NCBI GenBank assembly: GCA_945893365.1
Contig: CAMDED010000004.1
Location: 62,001 to 126,000 of the forward strand
Reading direction: 5' to 3'
Length of the DNA: 64,000 bases
DNA from: Candidatus Sulfopaludibacter sp. SbA3
Lineage (GTDB): Bacteria; Acidobacteriota; Terriglobia; Bryobacterales; Bryobacteraceae
In this document: piece after piece, positions 1 to 8,329 of the stretch
How positions within the stretch are numbered: the stretch's first letter is position 1
Layout of the letters: the number at the start of each line of letters is the position of its first letter
Made by a program: the position numbers and the translations under genes
Notes under the pieces: generated by a model
What the model was told of the DNA's origin: nothing
The model's input: the letters and a program-made list of their open reading frames with translations, nothing else
The model's database searches: none

Positions 1-159
1 CGGCTGATCGACAATGATCGCATCCCACAGCTCCAAAAAGGACTGGTCGGGAAGTTTCCTGCTGTCGAGAACACCCTTGGCATCAACAACATAATCGGGA
101 TCGCGGTCTGGAAAGTGAAGAGGTTTCAAATGGAGCCTCGCATAGTTTTTGGTTCGCAA
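1..159 (-). CDS. Partial ORF at window edge, possibly methyltransferase-like
   Basis: An open frame on the minus strand runs off the left edge; only its N-terminal ~53 codons are visible. A TTG at 159-157 is the most plausible start, because a stop lies six codons upstream and there is no ATG. The visible protein ends with an acidic-hydrophobic stretch (DYVVDAKGVLD, then LPDQSF and WDAIIVDQP) that resembles the SAM-binding and motif IV region of small class I methyltransferases. That resemblance is weak, so the function is not asserted. It is divergent from the XRE regulator at 286. Confidence 0.35.
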   Translation of the reverse strand, partial: MRTKNYARLHLKPLHFPDRDPDYVVDAKGVLDSRKLPDQSFLELWDAIIVDQP

Positions 160-285
160 TACAGTATTTATTTAAAATAACGTAACTAAGTTCGCTGAGT
201 CAAGCGAAAAGTAGGCCTTGGCAAGAAAGGGAGTTCCAGTATACGATGAAGGGGTGAAAATCAGAATGAGTCACCGGTGGAGCTT

Positions 286-693
286 ATGCCGTCCGTAGGT
301 GACCGTATTCGCGAGATTCGGGAAGAGATGCGAATGAACCAGGATGTTCTGGCAGAACGGGCAGGTCTGAGCAAGGGCTTCCTGAGCGATGTCGAAAACA
401 ACAAGCGGAATATTGGATCTCAGAACTTGCTGAAGATCGCAAACGTTCTGGGCGCGTCCATTGACTATTTGCTGCGCGGTGAGGTCAGCGATTCTGGTGT
501 GTCCGAACCGATTGTGATCCCACCGGAACTTTCCCAAGCTGCCGAAGAACTGGAGCTTTCATACTCCGCGACGATTGAACTGCTGGAAGCGCACCGATCA
601 GTGATCGCACGGCGAAATAATCGGGGCCTCCGAAAGTTCGCTGTGGAGGATTGGAAAAAACTGCACGAGGCCATCAAGCGGGTATTTGGCTAA
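286..693 (+). CDS. XRE-family helix-turn-helix regulator (ImmR-like)
   Basis: A 135-residue protein with an N-terminal XRE helix-turn-helix (residues about 5-62; RIREIREEMRMNQ, then AERAGLSKGFLSDVENNKR and LLKIANVLGASIDYLLRG). A C-terminal tail of about 70 residues probably serves dimerisation or protease recognition. I chose ATG 286 because GGAG lies just upstream; an in-frame GTG at 277 is the alternative. The stop codon overlaps the start of the ImmA-like peptidase gene (TAATG), which implies translational coupling. In the known ImmR/ImmA pairs of mobile elements the peptidase cleaves the repressor. That this pair works the same way here is inference. Confidence 0.85.
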   Translation: MPSVGDRIREIREEMRMNQDVLAERAGLSKGFLSDVENNKRNIGSQNLLKIANVLGASIDYLLRGEVSDSGVSEPIVIPPELSQAAEELELSYSATIELLEAHRSVIARRNNRGLRKFAVEDWKKLHEAIKRVFG

Positions 694-1715
694 TGGCTAC
701 GACCGCCCTGAAGCGCAGCATCAAAATCCATGCACTAGCCGGCGATCTGGGGATTAGGGCTTCCAGCGATCCGGTTCGTGAGATCGTCCGTTTCTGCGAA
801 AAGCGGATTCGGCGTTTTTTGCGAGACTTCCCAGACTGCGCGACCTTATCCGACCTCTTGCAGATCGCCGCGTCGAAACTTGGGACCCGATTTGAAGAGA
901 TCCACTCGGACGAGGATTTGGAGGAAGTGCGCGCGAGATACTTGAGACAGGGAGAGAAGGCCTTCGCCGAACTCCACGAGGAGCTTTCACCTCAGGTTTT
1001 CGGCGTGACGTTCAGGCGGATCAACAAGAAGAGTTGGGAGCTACCGTTTGTCTCCGTGATCGACTGCCGAGGAGAGAAGTCCTTCCGCTCCTACTACACA
1101 AAGTGGCACGAACTCGGCCATCTGCTGATCCTGACCGATCAGATGCGCCTTACATTCAGGCGAACTCATTTCGAACTTGAGGACAAAGATCCTGAGGAAG
1201 CACTGGTCGACGTAATCGCCGGTACATTCGGCTTTTTGCCGGATTTGGTTCGGCCTCAGGCCACAGGGCAGCTGACATTTGACCGAATTGAAGAGATCCG
1301 GATGAACCTCTGCCCGGAAGCGAGTCAGCAAGCCTCGCTTATCGGAATCGCGAAAGCCTGGCCAACACCGTGCATTCTGCTCCAGGCGCAGATGGCACTC
1401 AAGCGTGGCGAGAAGAGGGATCTTATCCAGAGTGGTTTCGACTTTCGGGAAGCACCGAAAGAAGTGCTTCGGGCGGTCCAGGTGACGCCGAATGATGCCG
1501 CTCGCACCGTGAACTTCGTCATCTTTCCGAATATGCGGATTCCGACGCGCTCGGTGATTAGCGAGGTGTTCTCGGGGAACAATGTTGATGCCCAGGCAAT
1601 TGAAAACTTGTCCTGGTGGGAATCGAGTGACGGCAGCCAACTACCTGATGTCAGTGTCCTGGTACAGGCTCGCTCCGCGTGGGATGGGGTTCAGGCCATT
1701 ATTTTGCTGCAATAA
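693..1715 (+). CDS. ImmA/IrrE-family metallopeptidase
   Basis: A 340-residue protein containing a zinc-peptidase motif HELGH at residues 139-143 (WHELGHLLIL). It is followed about 30 residues later by an acidic segment (PEEALVDVIAG) that would supply the third zinc ligand, as in DUF955/ImmA proteins. The ATG at 693 overlaps the stop of the upstream regulator; a longer in-frame start at 651 would lie inside that gene and is unlikely. ImmA relatives inactivate XRE repressors to derepress mobile elements or stress genes. The roughly 150 residues after the peptidase domain are not recognised. There is no integrase or phage gene nearby, so the controlled target is unknown. Confidence 0.85.
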   Translation: MATTALKRSIKIHALAGDLGIRASSDPVREIVRFCEKRIRRFLRDFPDCATLSDLLQIAASKLGTRFEEIHSDEDLEEVRARYLRQGEKAFAELHEELSPQVFGVTFRRINKKSWELPFVSVIDCRGEKSFRSYYTKWHELGHLLILTDQMRLTFRRTHFELEDKDPEEALVDVIAGTFGFLPDLVRPQATGQLTFDRIEEIRMNLCPEASQQASLIGIAKAWPTPCILLQAQMALKRGEKRDLIQSGFDFREAPKEVLRAVQVTPNDAARTVNFVIFPNMRIPTRSVISEVFSGNNVDAQAIENLSWWESSDGSQLPDVSVLVQARSAWDGVQAIILLQ

Positions 1716-2184
1716 ACAGCGCCATCAATTGCTTGTCGCTGTCACGACAGACTGAAGGATGGCACAGTAGTATGGCTCTATCGCGCCCACACTACCTCCC
1801 GAAAACGCTCCTGTAGCAAGTCGCGGTAGCTCGCCTCCTCCGGCCGTATCATTGCCCACTCGGAAGAGGATCTGAGCGTGCCGGACCATGTCGGCGATAT
1901 CCCTACCGTGAAGTCGGCCAGCGCCCGGAAGAAGTCGCGAGGGTGATTCACTCATGCGGATTGAACGTTAGACGACGAAGCGGCGGGGTGCTCGCACGTC
2001 CTTGCAGACGATAACGTACCTTATCGCATATTAAAAACGGCAAAACTACTCTCTCCGGTACGGTGTCGCCGGGCTGGCCCTTCCCTTGCCCCAGGGTGAG
2101 CCGGTTATTCGAAAAAAAGGTCTCGTTTGTGGAACGATGCTTTCAAAGCCGTTGACGGGCCCGGAACCCGCGTCGGCGGGGAAC
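1716..2184. other. Intergenic, no supported gene
   Basis: About 470 bases between the ImmA-like gene and the original end of the NACHT gene. A 76-codon minus-strand frame (1725-1955) is open but has no recognisable family or clear ribosome binding site. An AT-rich patch around 2025-2050 is the only visible compositional feature. Confidence 0.5.
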
Positions 2185-4001
2185 TCATCGGCGTGTCGAA
2201 GGCGGATGCGCTGCCAAATGCTCCTGCAGCATGCGGTGAATGAAGCGGAATGAGCCTCCTTGCCGAATCATCAACACCCGCTCGACGGAAAGATAGAGGA
2301 ACGCCTCGTAGCGCCACGAATGTACTTCGCTCGGGCCAGCAAGTAGCGCCTTGTGAGATGCTTGATACAAAAAAGGCCGCCCTTGTCGAAGGCCAACAAC
2401 ATGCCGAGGACGGCCACGGTGCTCATTAACCAGGCCAAGGCTGAGGGTATGAACTGCGCCAGTGCCCCCAATGACAGGAAAGGCAATGCTACTGCCGCCG
2501 CGTAGAGGGCCGATTGCTTGAGCCCGCTATTCACGTTCGTCCGCTCTTGAATCGACGATGTAACCAGCCCGCCGACCAGCCCGCCGACCAGCCCGCCGCC
2601 CAGCCCGCCGACCAGCCCGAAGACGAGCCCGCCGCCCAGCCCGCCGACCAGCCCGAAGACGAGCCCGGGCCCCCAAGACCAAACCATGGCGTCGATGGGG
2701 TCGACTTGTACCACAAACAGCTCGCTCGACAGCCCGCCGACCAGCCCGAAGACCAGCCCGCCGACGATACGTATCGCCCAAATGGCGGCTGCTTGCTTCG
2801 CCTCCGGCAGCCATTCAGGGGATAAATCCTCAAGATGGAAGGTGAACACGCCCGCGCGCGTCATGCACTCGGCCGTCCGTCGTAGCCAGATCCTGGCGGC
2901 GGGGATCGGAAAGGGGTCTTCGCGGCCCTGCTGGTCTTGCCCTTTGTCCCGCTGCAACATCGCGTCCACATAGCGATCGAAGAGTCGTTCCCGGAGCGGT
3001 TTCCCGTCCGTAAGATCGAGCCCGGCCCCGTGTTCGAACGCAAAGGCGCCGACCCACAGCATCAGGGGAGTGTTCATGAGCTCCCACAGCGTTGGATCGG
3101 CATGGAGCGCCTGGCGCAATCCGCGAAACTTCGGCGCGTTGCCTTCGAGATACGAGGCAACGTCGGCGCGACTGAGCGTTCGCACCTCCACGGCGGAGGG
3201 AACGTCGATTGCAGCCTTCAAGTCTTTGTACTCTGCTTCCCGGCAGGTGACCACGAACTTGACGCCGGGATGCGCCGCGCGGTATTCGTTGATGCGCTTC
3301 ACACAGGAGGCGCGCTTTACCGCCGGGACTTCATCGAGACCATCCAAGAGGGGAAGAACGATTTCCTTATTCACCCAGGATTTTGCCAACGCCGACCCGA
3401 CTCCGTAGTTCCGCCGCAGTTCGCTCACCATCCATTCAGTCAGCGGCTCCTCTTTTAGAGCCCAGTTGGAAAGACCGAACGGAACTGGCACCGGCTCAAC
3501 CTCGTTCTCCGTGCACAAGGCCGTGGCCAGTTCGTAGAGCAAGGTGGTTTTGCCCGTCCCTGGGTCACCCAGGATGATGAGGGGGCCTTGGAGGCCGCGG
3601 TAGTAAGGCTCGATGGCGACGTTCATCACCCGGTCCTCAGTAGTGACGTGCAGAGGACGCTCGGCAAGATGGAACTCCTTGCGCGCTTTTGCGTACAGCC
3701 CGCCATCGAATTGGGATTGAGCGAATTCGAGCACGCGGTCCATGAGACGCCGCCGCATTCGCAAGGGGTGATCGCCGGATTCCTCGGTGGTCTTCGGTTC
3801 GCGCCGGGCATCCCACAGAGCGTAAATCACTGCGAGCATAACCACGAAACCGCCTAGGATCGGGACTCCCCATCTCTGCACGAAAGGATCGTCCTTGAAC
3901 CGGTCCCAAACCACGGGGGCGAGGATGTTTTGGAAAACGTTGGACGCGACGAAAAGGAGCGCAATCAAGACAGGGACAATCAGCTTGCGGAGCCGTCGCA
4001 T
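2185..4001 (-). CDS. Membrane NACHT NTPase, frameshifted near the C-terminus
   Basis: The continuous frame (2271-4001) encodes 576 residues. Two N-terminal membrane segments (about 7-30 and 43-62) are followed by a NACHT P-loop domain: Walker A GDPGTGKT at 145-152, Walker B LPLLDGLDE at 216-224, and a TCR sensor motif near 252. Gly-rich repeats (GGLVFGLVGGL type, about 415-495) and further membrane helices follow. The last ~20 residues do not resemble the family. The expected end (WRYEAFLYLSVERVL, then GGSFRFIHRMLQEH) lies in another frame ending at 2185. One lost base near 2318 would rejoin them (...KYI-P-WRYEAF). NACHT/STAND proteins act in signalling and anti-phage defence; the role here is inferred only. 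Confidence 0.8.
2568..2668. repeat. Tandem CAGCCCGCCGAC-type repeats inside the NACHT gene
   Basis: Near-perfect repeats built from cagcccgccgac/gcc units, with a further copy group at 2731-2764. On the coding strand they encode alternating GGL, VGGL and VFGLVGGL units in the membrane part of the NACHT protein. Simple G/C repeats like these can expand or contract by slippage, so copy number may vary between strains. Confidence 0.75.
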
Positions 4002-4191
4002 GGTCTCAGCTATTCTCCCGCAATCGATGAGTGGATTCTTGTCCGCCCGTTCCCTGTGAGTGCGTGGGTTGCAATAAGCGCCAGAGATACCCGCCTGGCC
4101 CCATCCCCCAGATCTCGAAACGGGCGCGATCCCCCGCCTCCATCGTTTGACGCACTGATCGAGTTATGCCAATATAGGCATGTACCAACGC

Positions 4192-4546
4192 ATGAAGAAA
4201 CTCACGTGGCTTGCCGATTCCCGCGCCAACGTGAAGTCATTTCCGGCCAGCGTGCGGACGACAACGGCTATGCGTTATACGCCGCCAGTTGGGCGAAATG
4301 AGCGTTAAGGCTAAGCCTCTGCTTGGTCTGGGCGATCGGGTGATGGAGATTGCGGCGCATGATGCAAGCGGAACCTATCGCGCGGTCTATACGGTCTCGA
4401 TCGGGGACTCGATCTACGCGATCCATGCCTTTCAGAAGAAGTCCAAGGCCGGGATCGCAACCCCGAAGTCCGAGATGGAACTGATCCGCAAGCGGCTCAG
4501 ACAGTTGCACAGTGAGGTGAAGAGTGCCGAAAAGAAAAGCTCTTGA
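4192..4546 (+). pseudogene. higB: HigB/Gp49-type toxin, two single-base deletions
   Basis: Three consecutive frames together encode a whole Gp49-like HigB toxin. The first runs from ATG 4192 (MKKLTWLADSRANVKSFP), the second covers 4257-4285 (DDNGYALYAA), and the third runs to 4546 (QLGEMSVKAKPL, then YRAVYTV and HAFQKKSKAGIATPK). Restoring one base near 4256 and one near 4285 gives a 118-residue protein of normal family length. As it stands, only a fragment could be made from TTG 4289 or ATG 4298, lacking the N-terminal third of this RelE-fold ribonuclease. The 3' end overlaps the antitoxin gene, the usual higBA order. Confidence 0.8.
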
Positions 4547-4847
4547 ACAAGAACCCAGTACGGGTAATGTATTCGCCGACCTCGGTCTGGCCGATGCCGG
4601 TGAACACCTGATCAAAGCAGGATTGGTGGTTCGGATCGACCGGATCATCCGGCAAAGAAAGCTGACCCAAGCAGCTGCAGCAGAGCTCATGGGAATCGAT
4701 CAGCCCAAGGTATCGGCTATGCTTGCTGGTCAGTTCCGGGGGTACTCAGTGGAGCGTCTCATGCGTTTTTTGGTTGCTCTAGGACACGATGTAGAGATCG
4801 TTGTGAAGCCTAAGAAGCGCGGCACTGCCGAGCTTCGCGTGGCATAG
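4524..4847 (+). CDS. higA: HigA-type XRE antitoxin
   Basis: A 107-residue protein beginning at GTG 4524 inside the end of higB (23-base overlap). An N-terminal linker contains FADLGLADAGEHLIKA, typical of antitoxins paired with Gp49-type toxins. A helix-turn-helix follows (RKLTQAAAAELMGIDQPKVSAMLAGQF, about residues 48-75) and a short C-terminal strand (DVEIVVKP). It would neutralise HigB and repress its own operon. It is fully intact although its toxin is broken, so it may now act only as an orphan DNA-binding protein. Confidence 0.85.
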   Translation: MPKRKALEQEPSTGNVFADLGLADAGEHLIKAGLVVRIDRIIRQRKLTQAAAAELMGIDQPKVSAMLAGQFRGYSVERLMRFLVALGHDVEIVVKPKKRGTAELRVA

Positions 4848-4990
4848 AGGTTTGCGCGCTTACGTGACTGAACAGAGGATCACGCCGCTGGAGAGGTTCA
4901 TAAGCTATGTCTGGGGCGTGCCAGAGCATGGACGCCGGGTCGAAAAAAGGCTCGCGATGGATCTGCAAAAGGCCGCGGTCAACGTAACTC

Positions 4991-6307
4991 TCATCTAGCC
5001 GCCGCCTGCGCGAACGCCTCCGCGACTTTCAGCGCCAGAGCCGGCGTATCCGCGTGCGAGATGTTCGACATCACGGCCACCACGATCCCGGCTTCGCGAA
5101 ACATCATCAACGACCCCACCCTCTGGCCCTGCAACTCGCCGTTGAGGCCGACCGCCTGCGTGGGTTCTCCTGCCAGCCTGACGGTGTGGAGGTCCCAGCC
5201 CAGACCGTAGTCCGTCTTCTGCCCGGACGTCAGTTGCTGTGACGTCTGGAGTAATCTCACCGTGGCCGGCTGCAGCAGCGTGCCGCCGTGGATCGCCAGA
5301 CCGAAGCGCACCAGGTCGGACGGGGTGGAGAGGAATGCCATGGACCCCGCATAGCAGGACAGGTTGCGCGGGGCCATGACGTGCAGGCCGTAGCGGACTT
5401 GGGGATCGGGACCCCACCCTGGCGCGTAGCCCGTCGCTGGTTCGGTCGCGGGCCTGGCCTTCGTTCCGCTGATCCCAAGCGGTTTCAGGATCAACTGGTG
5501 TATAAGCGTGAGGAACGGCGCGTCCTCGGCCGGCTCGCCGTGCCGTTCCGGGTTCTCTTCCGTCGCGGACTCGGCGCCTGTTTGGTCCATCCCCAGCGGG
5601 CGGAAGATCTGCTCCCGCATGAACGCGAGGAACGGCTGGGCCGCCGCGGCTTCCACCGCCGAACTCACCAGTATCCAGCCGTACTTCGAGTGCCGGTACT
5701 GCGTCCCCGGCTCAAACAGCAGTTCACCCTGTGCGAAGTGCTCCAGCGCTTCCACGGGCCGCTCGCAGCGGTGAAGGAACAGTGGGCCCTCGTCTCCGCC
5801 ATCGGTCCCCACACCCCCCACGTGCGCCATCAACTGCCGCAGCGTCACGGACCACTGCTTCTTCGGAAACTGAGGGACGTAGGTCTGAATCTCGTCGTCG
5901 AGTCTCAGCCGGCCCTTCTCCAGAAGCACGCCGACGGCGGCGGAAGTGAGCACAGTGGAGGCCGTTCCGATCCGGAACCGGGTATCCGGCATGACGGGCA
6001 TGCGCGTCTCGATGTGCGCCCAGCCGAAGCCTTCGGCCCACACCAGGCTGCCGCCCACGCCGACCGCTACCGATAACCCCGGCAGGTTCTGCCCGGCGAG
6101 GCTGGCCCGTATGCTGCGCCGCGCACGGTTCACCGCCCCGGACCATTGCGGGGATGGTTCCGTACGCGTCACCGACGGTATAGCTTGCGGGTCCGGGTGC
6201 AGCACCGACGCCAGGACCTTCATAAACAGCCACGTACCCGCAATCGGTACCACCAGCAGGCCGATAGGCACGAGAATGCACCCGAGCCGAAAACGATTCC
6301 GCGCCAC
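4991..6307 (-). CDS. Membrane-anchored beta-lactamase-fold protein lacking catalytic motifs
   Basis: A 438-residue protein with an N-terminal membrane anchor (about 8-32) and the class C beta-lactamase/LACTB fold. The usual landmarks are present (GFGWAHIE, LRLDDEIQTYVPQFP, PGTQYRHSKYGW, STPSDLVRFG). The catalytic residues are not. The SxxK box reads TAST at 115-118, the YxN box reads HSK at 206-208, and the final KTG/HxG box reads LNG at 388-390. Serine hydrolase activity is therefore unlikely by the standard mechanism. It may be a ligand-binding or scaffolding relative. The overall frame is intact, so this looks like a maintained pseudoenzyme rather than decay. Confidence 0.75.
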   Translation of the reverse strand: MARNRFRLGCILVPIGLLVVPIAGTWLFMKVLASVLHPDPQAIPSVTRTEPSPQWSGAVNRARRSIRASLAGQNLPGLSVAVGVGGSLVWAEGFGWAHIETRMPVMPDTRFRIGTASTVLTSAAVGVLLEKGRLRLDDEIQTYVPQFPKKQWSVTLRQLMAHVGGVGTDGGDEGPLFLHRCERPVEALEHFAQGELLFEPGTQYRHSKYGWILVSSAVEAAAAQPFLAFMREQIFRPLGMDQTGAESATEENPERHGEPAEDAPFLTLIHQLILKPLGISGTKARPATEPATGYAPGWGPDPQVRYGLHVMAPRNLSCYAGSMAFLSTPSDLVRFGLAIHGGTLLQPATVRLLQTSQQLTSGQKTDYGLGWDLHTVRLAGEPTQAVGLNGELQGQRVGSLMMFREAGIVVAVMSNISHADTPALALKVAEAFAQAAAR

Positions 6308-6610
6308 GTCTCCTCCTGTCCCACAGTCGACTCTATCATAACAAGTACTCTATGTCAACAAACGAGAGCTGGCAGACTCCATCCGCGCCGGACAGCCAGC
6401 AGAAGCCCAAGCGCTCTTACTTCAGCTGCGAGAGCCGAACGAGACCCGCTTGGGGTACTCGACGATGCGCCCTCAAGGTGCGGGAATCGGCATGATGCAG
6501 GCGGGCCAACTGTTCGCCGCACCGCAAGCTTCGACTGCCGTTCAGACCGGATTTCTCAAATCGCTTGAAGAGTGCACGGGGTATTCGCGATCGTGGCGGG
6601 ATTGTAATGG
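6308..6610. other. Intergenic, nothing recognised
   Basis: About 300 bases between the divergent beta-lactamase-fold gene and the MazE-Doc locus. Short open frames exist on both strands but none has a family resemblance or a supported start. Confidence 0.5.
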
Positions 6611-6632
6611 TGATACATTGGTAATACATGGG
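6611..6632 (+). promoter_or_regulatory. Two 11-bp direct repeats ahead of antitoxin gene, candidate operator
   Basis: The sequence TGATACATTGG is followed immediately by TAATACATGGG. This gives two imperfect 11-bp direct repeats, one helical turn apart, ending 16 bases before the preferred antitoxin start. Antitoxins commonly bind such repeats to repress their own operon. The assignment is by position and repeat structure only. Confidence 0.4.
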
Positions 6633-6648
6633 AAGTACGGAGTTGCGC

Positions 6649-6876
6649 ATGGTTAAGAAGCTTACCAAGCATGGAAACAGTCTAGCGTTGGTGATTGATC
6701 GCCCGATCCTGGACCTCCTCAAGATCGATCCCGAAACGCCGCTCGATGTCAGTACCGACGGAAGACAACTGATCGTCGCTCCGGCGAAGCCTTCAGCGCG
6801 GTTGAAGAAGTTCGTCGCGGCCCAGGAATGGGCGCACAAGCGGTATGGGAAGGCGTTCCGGAAACTAGCCGAGTGA
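6649..6876 (+). CDS. AbrB/MazE-type antitoxin
   Basis: A 75-residue protein from ATG 6649 (ATG 6628 is an alternative start). The N-terminus is a SpoVT-AbrB swapped-hairpin domain (KKLTKHGNSLALVIDRPILDLLKID, then PLDVSTDGRQLIVAP). The basic C-terminal tail (AQEWAHKRYGKAFRKLAE) is the likely toxin-binding arm. It lies 18 bases upstream of a Doc-family toxin gene, so it is the antitoxin of that pair; the AbrB fold replaces the more usual Phd fold. It is intact although the toxin carries a stop codon. Confidence 0.8.
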   Translation: MVKKLTKHGNSLALVIDRPILDLLKIDPETPLDVSTDGRQLIVAPAKPSARLKKFVAAQEWAHKRYGKAFRKLAE

Positions 6877-6894
6877 GTTTACATCGGTCGATGC

Positions 6895-7290
6895 ATGGAA
6901 CCGGTGTTCCTATCTCTGGATGAGGTTCTGGAGATCCACCAGTAACAGATCGAGCGATATGGTGGATCTGAGGGACTCCGCGATGCCGCCGGACTTGAAT
7001 CGGCCGTAGCCACGCCCCAGGCGACATTCGGCGGCGAATTTCTGCATGCGTCAATTCCGGCTATGGCGGCGGCTTACCTTTTTCATCACTGCCAGAATCA
7101 TCCATTCATCGACGGCAACAAACGAGCCGGTGCAAACGCTGCCATCACATTTCTGTTGATGAACGACTGGGAGCCAACTTTCGACGAGGAAGAACTTGTG
7201 GACTTGGTTTTGTCCATTGCGTCAGGCGGACTGGGCAAGCCGCGGCTGATTGAGATCTTCGAGTCCTATTCAAACCTCTCGAAGGCGCTT
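6895..7290 (+). pseudogene. doc: Doc-family (Fic-fold) toxin with premature stop
   Basis: The frame from ATG 6895 reads MEPVFLSLDEVLEIHQ, hits TAA at 6943-6945, and continues in the same frame with QIERYGGSEGLRD, the standard Doc N-terminus. The Fic motif HPFIDGNKRAGAN is intact. Doc toxins phosphorylate EF-Tu. A restart at ATG 7063 would lose about 56 residues. The natural stop is also missing: Doc homology fades near 7290, but the frame stays open to 8232 across the antisense gene. With the premature stop and the lost end, the gene is probably inactive. The end coordinate is approximate. Confidence 0.75.
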
Positions 7291-7380
7291 AAAAGACGGC
7301 CGAGAGACCGGATTCGGCGCGGAAATGCCGACTGGCGCCTGTTTTTCGCCCCCCTGCGTTTCTCCCTGCCCTACGCAGCC

Positions 7381-8094
7381 CTACCCCGCTCTGTCCCACA
7401 TGTGATCGTTAACGATGCATTCCACCGCCCTTATCGCGTGCGGGAAGGCAGTCATAACTTCATCGATCAGGTTTTTCGACTTTTCCTTGTGGGTGCCTCC
7501 TGGCAGGCGCCTCAGCAGAGCGGTCGCGGCAATCTCCGAAGCAAAGCCGAGAATCGCACCACCCTTCCCATCGTGGTTCAGATGAACCTCTATCGACCCG
7601 CCCGCATCCGGCAAGAACGACTCGACGGCAAACTCGGAGGCCTTCGATCCGAAGTGCCCACCAACGTCATTACGGATCTCCTTCCAGAATTTCTCCTTGC
7701 GGCCGAAGTAGTTCAACGATTCACGCCACGTGGTCTGCCCTTCCGCGGGGAAGCGAGCAACCAGCTTCTTAAAGTCAGAAGCCTGGTCAAGCAATCGGAT
7801 CGCTTCCGCGAATTCGACGCAGGTGGCGATAGACCTCCGCAGGAAATAGAAACTCCGGAGTTCGTGGCCGGCGACATCAAATCCTGCGGCGAGCCCGCGC
7901 TCGTCTTTCAGGCTTGGACGGGGAAGAGACAAGCCGGCGATTTCAATCCGCAGATCCTCAAACAGAACACACAACCGGGCAATTCCCGAGTTCGTGAGCT
8001 TGTCGAGATCGCCTGGAAAGAGCCTCCTGAGTTTTGCGTACCGAAACAACGAGCGCGCCGGCCGCCGAGACAGCGGTCCTTCATCCACGATCAT
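7381..8094 (-). CDS. Conserved hypothetical protein
   Basis: A 237-residue protein if translation starts at ATG 8094 (MIVDEGPLSRRPARSLFRYAKLRR). The frame is open further upstream to 8256, but that part is low-complexity Arg-rich and lacks a good start. No signal peptide, membrane segment or known catalytic motif is seen. A central stretch (VGGHFG, then EVHLNHDGKGGAILGFASEIAA) looks like a folded mixed domain. It lies antisense to the open tail of the doc frame and next to toxin-antitoxin genes. The function is unknown. Confidence 0.5.
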   Translation of the reverse strand: MIVDEGPLSRRPARSLFRYAKLRRLFPGDLDKLTNSGIARLCVLFEDLRIEIAGLSLPRPSLKDERGLAAGFDVAGHELRSFYFLRRSIATCVEFAEAIRLLDQASDFKKLVARFPAEGQTTWRESLNYFGRKEKFWKEIRNDVGGHFGSKASEFAVESFLPDAGGSIEVHLNHDGKGGAILGFASEIAATALLRRLPGGTHKEKSKNLIDEVMTAFPHAIRAVECIVNDHMWDRAG

Positions 8095-8329
8095 TTGGTT
8101 CTCCAAGTGATGAAGAATGCGCGACACGCGGATCGGCGGGCGGCGGGTCGAGGCGTGTCTGGTAGGGCACGCCGGTGCGTAACCACACGCTTGGTGCGGT
8201 ACTCGCCGAACCGCTGCCCGTCTAAGGCGTAACGTGTCTGCGCCGCAGCGCCGCAAAGATTAATCGCGCGACAGAACATCCGCATCACAGAGCGAGAATT
8301 ATCGTAGAATTGCCGCGCTTAATGATACA

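Noticed and set aside
2568-2770. Possible CRISPR array
   Set aside because: Units are contiguous, variable and encode Gly-Leu repeats in frame; there are no unique spacers.
2514-2825. Plus-strand frame rich in QPADQPEDQPA repeats
   Set aside because: It is the antisense reading of the Gly-rich repeats in the NACHT gene.
4864-4998. 44-codon plus-strand frame starting GTG 4864 (MTEQRITPLERF)
   Set aside because: No family resemblance; it overlaps the 3' end of the beta-lactamase-fold gene on the other strand. It may be chance or a relic.
6943-6945. TAA in doc as a recoded codon
   Set aside because: TAA is not known to encode an amino acid in standard bacteria, and the neighbouring toxins are also broken; a nonsense mutation is simpler.
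7063-8232. 389-codon plus-strand frame continuing from doc
   Set aside because: Only the first ~75 residues are Doc-like. The rest is antisense to the hypothetical gene at 7381-8094 and has no protein-like pattern.
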